From positions 11,304,874-11,368,873 of the forward strand of contig NC_052518.1 in assembly GCF_014356525.2 (NCBI RefSeq): DNA of 64,000 nucleotides, in the 5' to 3' direction. Below are positions 21,245 to 32,769 of the stretch, piece after piece. The notes under the pieces were generated by a model that did not search any database, was not told the DNA's origin, and saw only the letters and a list, made by a program, of their open reading frames with translations. This DNA comes from Nilaparvata lugens (taxonomy: Eukaryota; Arthropoda; Insecta; Hemiptera; Delphacidae). Position 1 is the first letter of the stretch; every line of letters begins with the position of its first letter. A program made the translations under genes and the position numbers.

Positions 21245-21384
21245 GCCCCACCCTCACGTGGATGTCCACTGCCCTCACTAACAAGTGGTACTTGTGACCC
21301 TCCACAAACTGGATGAGCTTTCCTCGCACCATGGGTGTTGGTAGAATATTGTCCTTTTGTCCCAAGTCCTATTTTATGACTGAA
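21245..21384 (-). CDS. candidate exon further upstream, frame ambiguous
   Basis: Between a possible acceptor (ATTTCAG, near 21385) and donor (CAC|GTGAGG, near 21259) two frames are open. One reads GQKDNILPTPMVRGKLIQFV, then EGHKYHLLVRAVDIH. The other is less protein-like but has the phase that would match the 21192 exon. It may belong to the unknown minus-strand gene. Low confidence. Confidence 0.3.
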
Positions 21385-21519
21385 ATTAATCTTTTTTTTC
21401 TTGAACTTGAAGAGTTCTCTAAATCAATGTATTTCTTGTAAGGTAAAATTCAAGTGAATTTAATCTTCACTATGATCACTTGAAACAACCATCCAAACCT
21501 ACATAACAGGAAATTATTA

Positions 21520-22440
21520 AGAGATAGGTGTTACAAAATAATATTATATTATATTGATATCAGTTGTATGAGCATATGAAATAAAATTCCAACTTGCAAC
21601 AATAATAAGAGAAATATTCCAAGAATCGTTCTGATAATTCATTTAAAATTTATTTGAAAAAATCATGATGCACGATTATATACACATATTTAAATACACG
21701 ATTATATACATAATCATATTTTGGAATCTCCCTACTAGACTTATCATCTGTGTGTATGAGGGGAGTTCTAAGGTAAGGTATTAGATAATCTTAATCTGCT
21801 CTTGGAAGCAAATAATAGATATTAGCATAAAGACATTAAAGACCCACATGCCTTCCTAATGCTAGCTCTTACTTGAAATTGAAGGCTGCCAACAAGGTGT
21901 TTTAGCATGGCATATTATATATAATTATTTATAATATTATAGATTACAAAGGTCTTGGTATGTGATAATCTTCTAGGTTGTCCCCTTTATGGCCGATTTC
22001 AATTCCAAGTATGACACTACCAACATACAACGCTGTATGTGAGTCTTTGCATTTTTATGGTCTTTGGATATTAGTATATAATTATTCATAATGTTGAACT
22101 ATTACTGAAATTGAAATTTTCAAAAAGATAATTCATGGTGATAATGTATATAGTTTATCTAATGAGTAGTACTTCATTTACCTATGATAAGTTTACTTAA
22201 TACATTGATTGATTTATAATATCAATCAAAACTATCAGTTTAACTAAAAAATCTGGTGTGGCGCACTCACACAACTTTCCTTGACGTTATGAAAATTGAT
22301 CACCTGACGCTAGTGCTCCCGCGCATCTCATGTCTACTATTCAAAGATGTGAGGCAGCTGGTAGCAGGGCAATAACGCTGAAGACACACGACGTGTGCTA
22401 TCTCTTCATAGTGAATCATTTAATAGAATCAACAGTTTGC
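21520..22440. other. no recognisable feature
   Basis: AT-rich DNA. ORFs are short and random. I find no terminal repeats or coding motifs. Confidence 0.45.
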
Positions 22441-22449
22441 AATCGGATA

Positions 22450-22890
22450 ATCACATTTTCTCGAATTTCGAGCTTATTTCTAATTTGAGGTGAAAATGTT
22501 ACTGAACATTAGTTGTAGAGATTCTCATGCTGAATTTTTTCCAATCAAATTTTTTTGTTTTGTATCTGAAGCCTGATAATTAAGAATCTAAAATCAAACT
22601 TTGCATATATGGGGCGGAGCTCCTGAAATTTTTACAGGTATGGGACTTGTGGCAGTTGATAGAGCTTATTGATGACTATTTCAGGTATAACTTTAATCAA
22701 AATCGTTGGAGCTGTTTCTGAGAAAATCGCGAAAAACCCTGTTTTTGACAAAATTTTCGCCATTTTAGCTGCCATCTTGAATCGCATTTGATCGAAATTG
22801 TTCTTGTCGGATCCTTATATTGTAAGGGCCTTACGTTCCAAATTTCAAGTCATTCCGTTACTTGGGAGATGAGATATATCGTGTACACAG

Positions 22891-22959
<69 letters not shown>

Positions 22960-23085
22960 AATACCCAAAAACCACTTTTTTGAACTCAGGGGACCTTGAA
23001 ACGTATAGAAATTTAGAAATTGGGGTACCTCAATTTTTTTCGGAAAGCAATACTTTCCTTACCTATGGTAATAGGGCAAGGAAAG
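22450..23085 (+). repeat. interspersed repeat carrying a (CA)n tract
   Basis: Contains TCTGAGAAAATCGCGAAAAA, a (CA)n run, TGAACTCAGGGGACCTTGAA, and near its end the hairpin ACTTTCCTT...AAGGAAAGT (about 23051-23084). I recall such (CA)n-containing repeats with this tail from hemipteran genomes. The terminal hairpin is Helitron-like, but no 5' TC terminus was established. Confidence 0.5.
22893..22958. repeat. (CA)n microsatellite
   Basis: About 33 CA units. The ORF through it (repeated TH) is spurious. Confidence 0.95.
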
Positions 23086-23104
23086 TAAAACTGATAATCA
23101 TCTA

Positions 23105-24400
23105 ATATCGATTAAAACTGAATCAATTTCACTCTTGATTATTGAAGACTGAAGTATATGTGAATCTAGACATTCACAGAAAAAACATCTTCTAGGCAGG
23201 CAAAAAAGTCGAAAATATCATATCAATAATGAAATAAATACCAATCAATTCTTTGGAAAATTTTAAAACGTGTTTTTAAATCACCGAGCATAACGACTCT
23301 GATGTGGTGGTTGTTCACAGCCAAACATGTCCACCTTCTTTCCAAACTATAAGCGCCTCTGCTTCCCTAATCACTACACATTTCTGGGATAAATAAATTC
23401 ATCATTGTACGAGGTGGGAAGATATAAGAACAAATTTTTCTTGTTATACAGATGTGTGAGAGAAGGGGGGATGAAAATCTTGAATTAACAAATAGGCTAT
23501 TTTATATTATAATTGTATTGAATTCTTCAACGAGATTTCTGTTGTACCGTATAATAAGGTAAACAGAATGGACATTGTTAATAGCAGATCCTACAATATT
23601 GTACAACATTTGTGAAATTTTTGTGTGATAATAGGTACTGCCAAAATTGTTGAACAATTTGAATGGCAATATTGAAAATTCTGTAATAATATTATTAAAC
23701 TTGATTTCTTTTATGCTCCTACCACACTTTACAGCCTGTATTTCTCACCCAATTTGCCATAAGTTGTGGCATTACTATTTCCAATTTGAAATTACTGTCA
23801 AATATATTCATGCATTACTAATAATAGTTTTTGACCAATGTATTCAGTATGTTGCAATAATCTCTATTTACTTTAAGTACCTACATTTGTACAGGCTTTA
23901 TTTTGCTGAGCGATTGATATACATATATTGAATTGAGTCGAATTTATTGCCAAAAATAACAAATACATATTTGTACAATATAAACCAGAGTATTCAATAC
24001 AAATAGGCATTGATTGTAGCTTGAGTTTAACAATATTATCAGTGTAATATTTGGCCCGCCAACATAAGATTCTGGTCAAGTACGAAGTAATATACAATTT
24101 AAATTTAATAATGCTGAATAAAGTATAAATACCTTTTATACAAAATCGCAAAGGCTCTAATAAAAACTTAAGAATATTACATACTATATGATGACATGAT
24201 AACCCAATTAATCACTGTGATGTTTGAGGCTATCATGACAGTTAATCTTTCACAAAGAGAAAAGAATAAAATAATACAATAAAAATAAAATCCTGTAGGA
24301 TGATGTGAGACAATTACATACCTGGTTCAAAAACATGAAACAGAAAAACCATCGCTCACTGTTTTTAGTAACAATGCTTGTTGAATAAAATATTATACTT
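23105..24400. other. no gene recognised
   Basis: AT-rich DNA. TTTATTGCCAAAAATAACAA at about 23941 resembles the reverse-complemented 3' tail of LINEs in this window (compare 26271, 47480), so a short LINE 3' remnant may lie at 23935-24160. Nothing else is supported. Confidence 0.35.
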
Positions 24401-24535
24401 TATACCTCCCGTCTTTCGGAGGAGATCATAAGTCGACGGTCCCGACTACTTAAAAAGTAGTCGTCTCTCATCATCATCCCTCTTACTCATTACCCGCGCA
24501 CAAGCCTAAGAGCTTATGTGGGCATCACCCCTCAG
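24401..24535 (+). repeat. short LINE/SINE tail remnant
   Basis: CTCCCGTCTTTCGGAGGAGA followed by GTCGACGGTCCCGACTACTT and CATCATCATCCCTCTTACTC is GC-richer than its surroundings. The first part forms a small hairpin. It has the style of insect LINE/SINE 3' ends. No tRNA-like promoter was identified. Confidence 0.4.
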
Positions 24536-24843
24536 TATTATTATTAGTTCGAAGAATATATTTTGTTCAATCCAATATTCTATACTTTTAAAGTACATTA
24601 CGTGTAATTTGTTTATAAAATCGTTAGGAATTTTATTTATAATGTAGCTAAAATAATATGTAAATTGATGCCTGCATATGGTTAACTTAATTATTTCTGT
24701 GTTCAAATCTATTGTTAGGACGTGTATTATGGGGTGAAATGTGTGTAGCAGAATAATATTTATTTTTATTAATAAGGAGTATTATGTTTCTCATATAATT
24801 CTGTCTTATTGTCAGGACCTCGAATTCAAGAAAAATTGCCCTA

Positions 24844-25210
24844 CTATAGTGAGGTCCACGTTATAATGGCAGTGTAGGAAGATAGGAGAAAAGGGTTGCC
24901 AGATCTCAGCCTTGCAACACAAACAGCTGTTACTGGTATATCTGATGAATTCAACTGTTCGTTATTGTTGAAAATAGTTAACAATATTTTATTTGTCAAG
25001 AAAATGTATTTTTTAAAGATGTAATAATAAATTGTCATGATTGAGATTAAATATTTTGTCAATTGGATGAATTTCTACATTGTTGATAAACGATGTGGCA
25101 ACATCGCAATGCATGAAAGAGATAGCGCCATCTGCTTTGTTGAACAATAGACAAGGATAGCAGCACCATTGCAAATCACACACTGCCATTATAACGTGGA
25201 CTCACTATAG
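24844..25210. mobile_element. MITE family A, copy 1 (367 bp)
   Basis: Inverted ends: CTATAGTGAGGTCCACGTTA at 24844 and its complement ending CACTATAG at 25210, followed internally by TAATGGCAGTGT on each side (about 30 bp, one base difference). No coding. Two further copies lie at 32770 and 46290. Confidence 0.9.
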
Positions 25211-26257
25211 GATAGAGTCGTGGCCTTCCTAATGCCGCTCTTATGTTTTTGTATGAAAAATATTTTTTAAATGTGTATCATATGCATATTTATTGTACAT
25301 TTGGTACTATGTAAATGCTACTATTGATACAAATAGTATATAATATGGTGCTATTATTCAGCCACATGATTGATATAATTTTTAATTCAATAATTGCAGT
25401 GTTCAATTATTATTCCAACTACATTAGTTATTTTTGTTTGAAGTTTTGAGAACTCATTTTAGCTGAAATAATTCAAAACTCCAGTTTTTCGAATCGTCTG
25501 AAACAAAAAATGATATTATAGCCTACAGTGATATTCAAACAAGAAATTTATAGTTTTTTTTGATTACTCAAAATTATCATTGATATTTTTAGTTCATGTG
25601 ATTAGTCTTCATTTATTATAATTTATTACTACATGCCTTGATGATATTATAATGTATAAGAAAAAAAAGAATTATAAATCTCATCAATTGTAAAATTTAT
25701 TACCGTAATTGTGAATTTTAACCGTAATTGTAAAATTATTTTAACCTTTTTATCAATAATTGAATTATTTAGAAAGTTTAGTTAGAACTTTTGTATAATT
25801 AATAACTTCCAGTAAGTTGTTAGAGTTTATTAAATTATTAAAGTTTCCAAAAACGTATGTTATACCATGTCGTTCATAAGGTTAAGTTCGATTAGGCTTA
25901 TAAGTAGAAGTACGAAAATGAATTTAATCAATATAATGCAAGAATATACTAGAAGAATAGTTACAAGCAGAATTGTTATAAATACATTCTTTGATAAATT
26001 TCCCATGATACATTGTTCTATACAAATAATATCATATTGTACATATCTTACCCCTTACTTAAATTTGTATTCATCGTGTGAGTCACATCAGCATTGAAAT
26101 TTTCTTCCAGTATTAGGCGAAAACCCAGTTTCCTTGTTCATCAACCTCTGTTATAGTATATCCATTTGAGAAGTACCTAATTTTCCCAGTACTGATGGAG
26201 GCTCATTTGCAGTTTGCAACTTTTGTTTCATTCAATAATTTTTCTTGATGTAGAATT
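25211..26257. other. no recognisable feature
   Basis: Very AT-rich DNA with short random ORFs only. Confidence 0.45.
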
Positions 26258-27420
26258 TTTTTTTTTAAACATCTTTATTGCCCATAAAAACAAAATACAA
26301 AATAAAAAACTTACAAAAGAAATATTCTAGATTATAATATTATGCTATTTTACAAATAAATTAAAATTACATGGATGGCACCACCCAGCAAGGGCAAAAC
26401 CCTGACCGCTGAGTGAAAGTATCAGCTGTTTAGAGAATATAAAAATTTATTTACTAATAATCAAAGCTACAAAAAATCGAAGTTAACAATAAATTACTAG
26501 TAATTATAATATTTGACTGATGTCGAAGAAAAAGTTTTGTATCACCCACTTATTTATCTGTTCCATCCTCTGTCTACCCCTATTAGAAAGATATTTTGAC
26601 AATGCATTTGGCATGATTTTTATTATTTTTGAGCTAAGATACCCCAATTGTCTTCGCACTATTTTGTCAAATCTGAATAGTTAATATTATAAATGTTATG
26701 AGATGTAACTCTCAGCTTATACATAGAAACGTTATTATTCACTGTAAATTCATCCTTCCTCATCCATGCATAATAGAGAAGTTTCTTTATATAAATTTGA
26801 CGTACTGTCATCACTTTAAATTCGGCAAATGTTTCACTACTAGAAAAAGCCCTTGGCTTATTTAGAATTGCTTTTATTATCATTTTTTGAAATGTAAAAA
26901 GTTATTCATGAAAACATCATACGCTCCTCCCCATACCACTAACCCATATTGCAGCACCGATTGAACATAAGCAAAGTAAAGGACCCTAAGTAATTTAATG
27001 TCTAATATTTTACGGACTTTATAAAAGATAAAGGAAATAAATTTTAAGCGTTTACAAATATATTCTATATGAGGCTCCCACTTAAGGTTACAATCAACCA
27101 TGATGCCCAGATACTTTATAGATTTTTCATTTTTTAGTTGAGGGCATGCACAATCCTTCCATTTCTCAAAATCACAATTTGTATGTATTTTAAATTCATA
27201 GCATCATTTGGTTGACCAACTATTGTAGGAGAAAATGTAATATATTTAGTTTTTGATGTATTTATACTCAATGTATTAATATCAAGCCATTGTTTAACAA
27301 TTGATATTACTCTTTCTGCTCTCGAGTACGTCTCTAACCATGAGCGGTCCTTAACTATTACAGCCGTATCGTCAGCAAAGGAAATTATTTCCGAACTTTC
27401 AATATTTAGTTTAAAGAATT
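26258..27420 (-). mobile_element. 5'-truncated Jockey-like LINE with poly(A)
   Basis: The minus-strand element ends in a poly(A), seen as a T run at about 26261-26273 next to ATCTTTATTGCCCATAAAAA, and extends 5' to about 27420, where RT similarity stops abruptly. It contains an RT pseudogene with an FADD active site. Confidence 0.75.
26510..27420 (-). pseudogene. LINE reverse transcriptase fragment (FADD)
   Basis: In minus-strand order: SEIISFADDTAVIVKDRSWL (catalytic FADD), VKQWLDINTLSINTSKTKYI, a break, then VDCNLKWEPHIEYICKRLKF, LYFAYVQSVLQYGLVVWGGA, and a C-terminal part (RKDEFTVNN, GRQRMEQINKWVIQNFFF) ending near 26510. The order matches the palm, thumb and C-terminal region of Jockey-type RTs. 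The fingers domain is missing and several shifts or stops interrupt it. Confidence 0.8.
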
Positions 27421-27529
27421 ATTTGTCTCTTGGAGATTTTGAATAGCCTAAAATTGCAAATAATTTTTTGAATACTCGAAGTACTTTGATATGCTATTGA
27501 CAATACTGTACTACTAAAATTTGATTCTT

Positions 27530-27812
27530 GATATCTATTTCTGTGTATCTATTTTTCTGTAATAGAAATTGATGAATTATTGTATCTGATGTTATCAGTA
27601 GATAATCAAGAATGCTCGTTATATTGTAGATGAATGCAAGTATGGTATTACCTTACCTTATAGGCTTTTGATATCTGTTTCTGTGTATTTATTTTTTTGT
27701 AATAAAAATTGTTGAATTATTTGTGTCTGATGTTATTAGTAGATAATCAAGAATGCTCGTTATACTGTGTATGAATGTAGGTATGGTATTATAATACCTT
27801 ATAGGCTTTTGA
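27530..27812 (+). repeat. tandem duplication, 140-bp unit
   Basis: GATATCTATTTCTGTGTATC (27530) and GATATCTGTTTCTGTGTATT (27670) start two copies. Both share TAGATAATCAAGAATGCTCG and end in CTTATAGGCTTTTGA. Divergence is moderate. Confidence 0.9.
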
Positions 27813-28572
27813 AAATGTATACTCCTCTGTATAATAGCTATTTAATGTTTCTCTGTAATAATGTACAGTAAATTCCAAGGTTCTGTAGATGACTATTCTT
27901 TTTTAAAATAGGAAACGAGTTTATGTAATACCGTTCCTATTCCTCTGCTGATATTGTTTCTCTATTGTTGATATTGTATGATATATTTATGAATACACCA
28001 AAAGTATTATAATCAATGTACACTTTTGTTTTATTTGCGCTTTCCTTTGCAATTAAATAGTGAACGTTTAATAACTGTTCCAAGTTGGACTGGCAGTGTA
28101 AGATCTATCAGGAGCTGATAATTTCTTATCTCATTTGCTGCCCAATGATTATAAGAATATAATCAGAAGTGGTTCTAATTAATTGTATAGGTACTTTCTG
28201 ATTATACTTTTATCCAAATTAATATACAAATCCAATGGAAAATCCTTTATTTGCTGAAAGTAATCAGAGATTCGGCAACCCTGTGGTCCTATCATTTGCA
28301 CTGACTTTATAACGTGAATCTCACTATACACAATTGCAGATACTGAAAGTATCAACTTTGTAGAATAAACTTTATTCAACTTATGACAGAAACGCTATAA
28401 GCATTCTGCACTTAGTTCTGCCACTCGCACACCAGAACCAGAGATTTATGAAATATAGTTTTCGTTTCTCTATGCCAGAACACTCCTACATTTCCATACT
28501 AAAGCATACGATTTTTGAAACGAAATATTCTAATACATATGTGATTCAATGTTATAAACAAAATAAGGGAGA

Positions 28573-28742
28573 AACCACACGAAGCGTTATTTTAGGCGTT
28601 TTCAGACGAGTCAGCAGGGAATGAAGCTCCTCGATTGACTGATTACCAGCTGATTCCCGAACGCCAAACCAATCAGCAAATCGGAACCGAGCTTCCTGCC
28701 CTGCCGACTCGTCTGAAAACGCCTAAAAAACGTATTTTGTGG
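28573..28742. mobile_element. MITE, about 170 bp, TIR core TTAGGCGTTTTCAGACGAGT
   Basis: TTAGGCGTTTTCAGACGAGT-CAGCAGGG at about 28592 is matched by CCCTGCC-GACTCGTCTGAAAACGCCTAA at about 28698-28725, one mismatch in 28 bp. Outer flanks (CCACACGAAGCGTTATT / AACGTATTTTGTGG) extend the pairing imperfectly. Confidence 0.85.
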
Positions 28743-28993
28743 CTTGGCACCAAGGTGGACTGAATAAATAGTCAATAAAAAATAAAGAATACTTGTTAAG
28801 CTATCGTACCTATCTCTTGATTTAGTGGTAGAAGATTTGCAGTCAGGATTTCAGATTCTTTTAAATTTCACTTGGAATACCACAGTCATCTTCAAGCATT
28901 TTTGAAAATTCGGAATGCACTAATCAACAATAAATAATAGAATAAAACTGGTTGCGAAGCGAATTAGTTTGATTCGAAACTGGAACTAAAATC

Positions 28994-29302
28994 ATGGCGA
29001 CTTCAGCTTATTATGAAAGTGGACACTCGCCCGATCTAGCGGATGACTTATTAATAATAATTAGCGCGTTGTTTCCAGCCATAAGCGGCTGGAAAGAGAC
29101 AACTTTCTGGCCTAGACCGGAAAAGAAACCCTTTTCTGACGTCGTCTGCAAACAAGGTCTTTCAGATCTACGTAGGGACTGGAAAACAGCTGCTTTCTGT
29201 GCAGTGTGGCGAAAATATTTTATCACAACCTTTTTTATTTCAAAAAGGGTACTGAGATTTTTCTTTTTCTTTATACTCATAGCCTTTATTCAAATTATTT
29301 AG
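28994..29302 (+). CDS. small ORF in a probable repeat, function unknown
   Basis: The 102-codon ORF starts MATSAYYESGHSPDLADDLL, then IISALFPAISGWKETTFWPR and GLSDLRRDWKTAAFCAVWRK, and ends in a hydrophobic run. Codon content in the first 75 codons is richer in G+C than the flanks. I have a vague memory of this segment as repeated in planthopper-like genomes, which would make it repeat-derived and not a host gene. No domain is recognised. The hydrophobic tail may be read-through into AT-rich DNA. Confidence 0.3.
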   Translation: MATSAYYESGHSPDLADDLLIIISALFPAISGWKETTFWPRPEKKPFSDVVCKQGLSDLRRDWKTAAFCAVWRKYFITTFFISKRVLRFFFFFILIAFIQII

Positions 29303-29470
29303 TTCTCATTAGAATCTTAGATCCTTCACAAACTTTGAGGTCAATTTACTCAGCTTGGGTCAGCTGGTGGTTGGTTCCGTTAGCTTATGCATAAAGCGTC
29401 CAATTATTATTATGAGTTTTCCTTTTAGGTTATGCTATCATTGCCAAGTACTTAGTAGGTACTCTATGAT

Positions 29471-30222
29471 AAGGCTGCATGTGCAAAGGCTAAAAATAAA
29501 CTTTTTACTGGTGATATTTTTCATAATTTTTCGATTTGTTTATCATTAAGCTATCAAAATGAAAAAGTTTTCTCAGGAAAACATTTTGTCTCCGATCATT
29601 AATTTTTGAGATATGAGCGCCTAAAGATCAAATTTTTGGGACAGAACATTTCAAATTCGGTAAGAGATAAATCCATGAGATTCAGAGGATAAATTCTTCA
29701 TGGTATTGATGATTGAATAAAACAAAAATTTCCTGAAAATATCAATTTATGATAAAGTTATTCATTGATAAAGTTATTTCGAGATCAACTCTCCAGATCA
29801 TATCACATTATCTTACAGCGTTTTTTCAGATGACAACCCAATAGCTAATCACAGAGCTTCGTACCCTGCCAAAATGACCAAAAATAACTTTTTTTGAGTT
29901 ATTTTTAGTCATTTTTAGTAAATTGAATAACTTTCTCAAAAATTAATATTTTCAAAACATTTTTGTTTTATTAAATCAACAATACCATGAAGAATTTATC
30001 CTCTGAATATCATGGATTTATCTCTTACCGAATTTGAAATGATCTGTCTCAAAAATTTGAACTTTAGGCGCTCATATCTCAAAAAGCAACGATCGGAAAA
30101 AATGTTTTTCTAAGAAAACTTTTTTATTTTGATAGCTTGATGATATACAAATCGAAAAACCATGAATAATATCACCAGTAGAAAGTTTATTTTTAGCCTT
30201 TGCACATCAGCCATTGCTGGAG
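29471..30222. mobile_element. long foldback element 1 (arms about 290 bp)
   Basis: The left arm, 29475-29765 (GGCTAAAAATAAACTTTTTA, ..., GATATGAGCGCC, ..., GGTAAGAGATAAATCCATGA), is the complement, with scattered mismatches, of the right arm 29925-30218. The loop of about 160 bp contains GACAACCCAATAGCTAATCA. No coding. The same family occurs at 30925-31530. Confidence 0.85.
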
Positions 30223-30337
30223 TCGGTATTAAGTATGTTATTTCGAGATGATCAACTCTCCAGGCCATATCACATTATCTTACAGCGTTTTTTCAGATGA
30301 CAACCCAATAGCTAATCGCAGAGCTTCCTGCCCTGCC
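29783..30337 (+). repeat. direct repeat of about 90 bp flanking the foldback right arm
   Basis: GATCAACTCTCCAGATCATA...TTTTTTCAGATGACAACCCA at about 29786-29872 recurs at about 30249-30335. The second copy continues into GCCCTGCCGACTCTGAAAAC, related to the MITE at 28573. Confidence 0.75.
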
Positions 30338-30924
30338 GACTCTGAAAACGCCATCTGAAAAACGTTCAATTTGCTCTGGCCCTCAAGGTGCAATACCTTA
30401 GTGGCGGTATTCGATAACTCATTGGACTTTTATGTTGTATGAACGTTATGGCGGCAATGAACGATGTTGGTTACTATAAAGCTTTCATGATTAATATCTT
30501 ATGAATCATCGACTTGTATGAATGTATAGGTTATATGCTCTAGCCGCGTCGTCTCTAACCACGGCTGTAGATGCGCGTCTGGTATTGCACCTTTACGGCC
30601 AACACTATTCAGGCGTCTCAGACGCAATAAATGCTTTTAGCTAGTTAGCCAGATGCATAAGAAGTCATGCATTTCCTGAAGATGCGCGAATTGAATTCAG
30701 CACACGAAATACCCTTATGATTGGGGGGTGCATCGTCTCAAAAGGTGAGTATTCTAAATTTTCGTTATTTATGTTTATTATAAAAAAATACCAACACATT
30801 TCAATAATTTTCAAATAATATTAACATATTGCCAGTATAAACGAATATTAGCCAAAATTCAACTTTCACAACCTAAAGGGTTATCTTAATAAATTAGACA
30901 AATTGAATTGAAACTCGAAGCTCT

Positions 30925-31530
30925 TAAGGCTGTGTAAAAGCTAAAAATAAACTTTCTACTCGTGATATTTTTCTAAGTTTTTCGATTTGTATATCATCAA
31001 GCTATCAAAATGAAAAAATTTTCTCAGGAAACCATTTTTTTCCGATCATTACTTTTTGAGATATGAGCGACTGGAGTTTGAATTTTTGGGACAGAGCATT
31101 TCGAATTCGGTACAATATAAATCCATGAGATTTAGAGGATAGATTCTTCATGATATTGTTGATCTAGTAAAACAAAAATTTTCTGAGAATATCTATTTAC
31201 TAAAAATAACTTTTAGTTGGGTTATTTTTAGTAAATTGAATAACTATCTTAAAAATTGATATTCTCAGAAATGTTTTGTTTCACTAGATCAACAATACCA
31301 TGAAGAATCCATCCTCTAAATCTCATGGATTTATATTGTACGGAATTCGAAACGCTCTGTCCCAAAAATTCAAACTCCAGTCGCTCATATCTTAAAAAGT
31401 AATGATCGGAAAAAAATGTTTTCTTGAGAAAACTTTTTCATTTCGATAGCTTGATGATATACAAATCGAAAAACTTGGAAAAATATCACGAGTAGAAAGT
31501 TTATTTTTAGCTTTTGCACAGCCATAAGGT
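30925..31530. mobile_element. long foldback element 2 (arms about 280 bp)
   Basis: The left arm from about 30937 (AGCTAAAAATAAACTTTCTA, ..., TACAATATAAATCCATGAGA) pairs with the right arm 31225-31518. The loop is very short (about 30 bp around TAACTTTTAGTTGGGTTA). The arms are more alike than in element 1, suggesting a younger copy. Confidence 0.85.
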
Positions 31531-31799
31531 GCAATATTCCTCTCACGGATTTCGCTCGAGCCGAGCCGCGCCAGTAGCCCTGGACGGATTCGCTCATATC
31601 TTAAAAAGTAATGATGGGAAAAAAATGTTTTCTTGAGAAAACTTTTTCATTTCGATAGCTTGATGATATACAAATCGAAAAACTTGGAAAAATATCACGA
31701 GTAGAAAGTTTATTTTTAGCTTTTGCACAGCCTTAAGGTGCAATATTCCTCTCACGGATTTCGCTCGAGCCGAGCCGCGCCAGTAGCCCTGGACGGATT
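31382..31799 (+). repeat. 209-bp tandem duplication, nearly identical
   Basis: CGCTCATATCTTAAAAAGTA starts at 31382 and again at 31591. The copies run through the foldback right arm and a GC-rich tail (GAGCCGAGCCGCGCCAGTAG, GGACGGATT) with only a few differences, so the duplication is recent. Confidence 0.9.
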
Positions 31800-31908
31800 T
31801 GGCTCGGCTCGACTCGGCCTGGCTCGGCTCACAATAAAATCGCCTACACTCACGGATTTCTCCCGAGCTGAGCCAAGACAGGCCAAATCCGTAGGTGTTT
31901 AGGGCCCT

Positions 31909-32449
31909 TTAGGCCGCGATTACACGGTCAAATGTTTTATAAAAGATCTTTTATAAAAGATGATGACCATCTTTTATAAAAGATTTGAATACTGATTCTT
32001 TTATAAAACATTTCGGACCCATATTAGACCCGTATTACACTGTCAAGAGATCTTTGTCAAAGATCTTTGTATTTTTTAATTCAACTTATCAAGTATAAAC
32101 TTTTTATTTCAATTGTTGTAGCAAAACAATGGATGATGAAGAATTCTATTTTTGACTTTCATGATTTTCATATTCGGAAATAAGGAGCTTAGTGGTTTCA
32201 ACACACCAAGTGTACTTCGAAGACATTTCATTCAAATTAAAAACTAACCTGAAATAAAACTAACCTCAATCAAATTAACATCACCTGAAATTCAGAATCT
32301 CAACTTTTATAAAAGATAATGCCAACCTATTATCTTTGATAAAAGAAATTTTATAAAAGAAATCTTTTATAAAATATGGCCTATTAGACTATCAAATATG
32401 TTTGTCAAATATCTTTTATAAAACATTTGACCGTGTAATCCCGGCCTTA
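31909..32449. mobile_element. MITE, 541 bp, TIR about 38 bp
   Basis: The left end TTAGGCCGCGATTACACGGT-CAAATGTTTTATAAAAGAT pairs with the right end ATCTTTTATAAAACATTTG-ACCGTGTAATCCCGGCCTTA. TTTTATAAAAGAT palindromes recur inside (31945, 31971, 32300-32400). No coding. Confidence 0.85.
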
Positions 32450-32451
32450 GA

Positions 32452-32760
32452 AGCTGCTCGAGACGCGCCACTCTAGCAGCACAGTTATAAGCAGGAAGCT
32501 CATGATGCAATGTTACAGCCATCACGGCTTGAGCACATAACCTATAAATTCATCAGATTTGATGATTCATTGATTTTTTATGTTGTATGAGCGATATGGT
32601 GAAAGATGAATTAGAATCGTTGGCTACTACTGTATATTATATTTAAGATTCATATCCATCTCGAGCTTCCTGTTTAAAGTCGACAAGCCGGCTTATAGCT
32701 GCACTGCTCAAATGGCACGTCTCGAGCAGCCTCTGAGAAATTGCACCTTCAGGAAAGGCA
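32452..32760. mobile_element. MITE, about 300 bp, TIR with GCTGCTCGAGACG
   Basis: AGCTGCTCGAGACGCGCCA near 32453 pairs with TGGCACGTCTCGAGCAGCC near 32720-32738. Further in, CAGCACAGTTATAAGC pairs with GCTTATAGCTGCACTG. No coding. Confidence 0.75.
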
Positions 32761-32769
32761 ATATTGCAC

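Noticed and set aside
20036..21384. Endogenous viral origin for the unknown minus-strand gene
   Set aside because: It has introns with standard splice sites and no recognisable viral motif. Insect endogenous DNA viruses usually keep intronless genes.
22788..23105. 105-codon ORF through the (CA)n tract
   Set aside because: The Thr-His run is the microsatellite itself, and the frame lies in an interspersed repeat.
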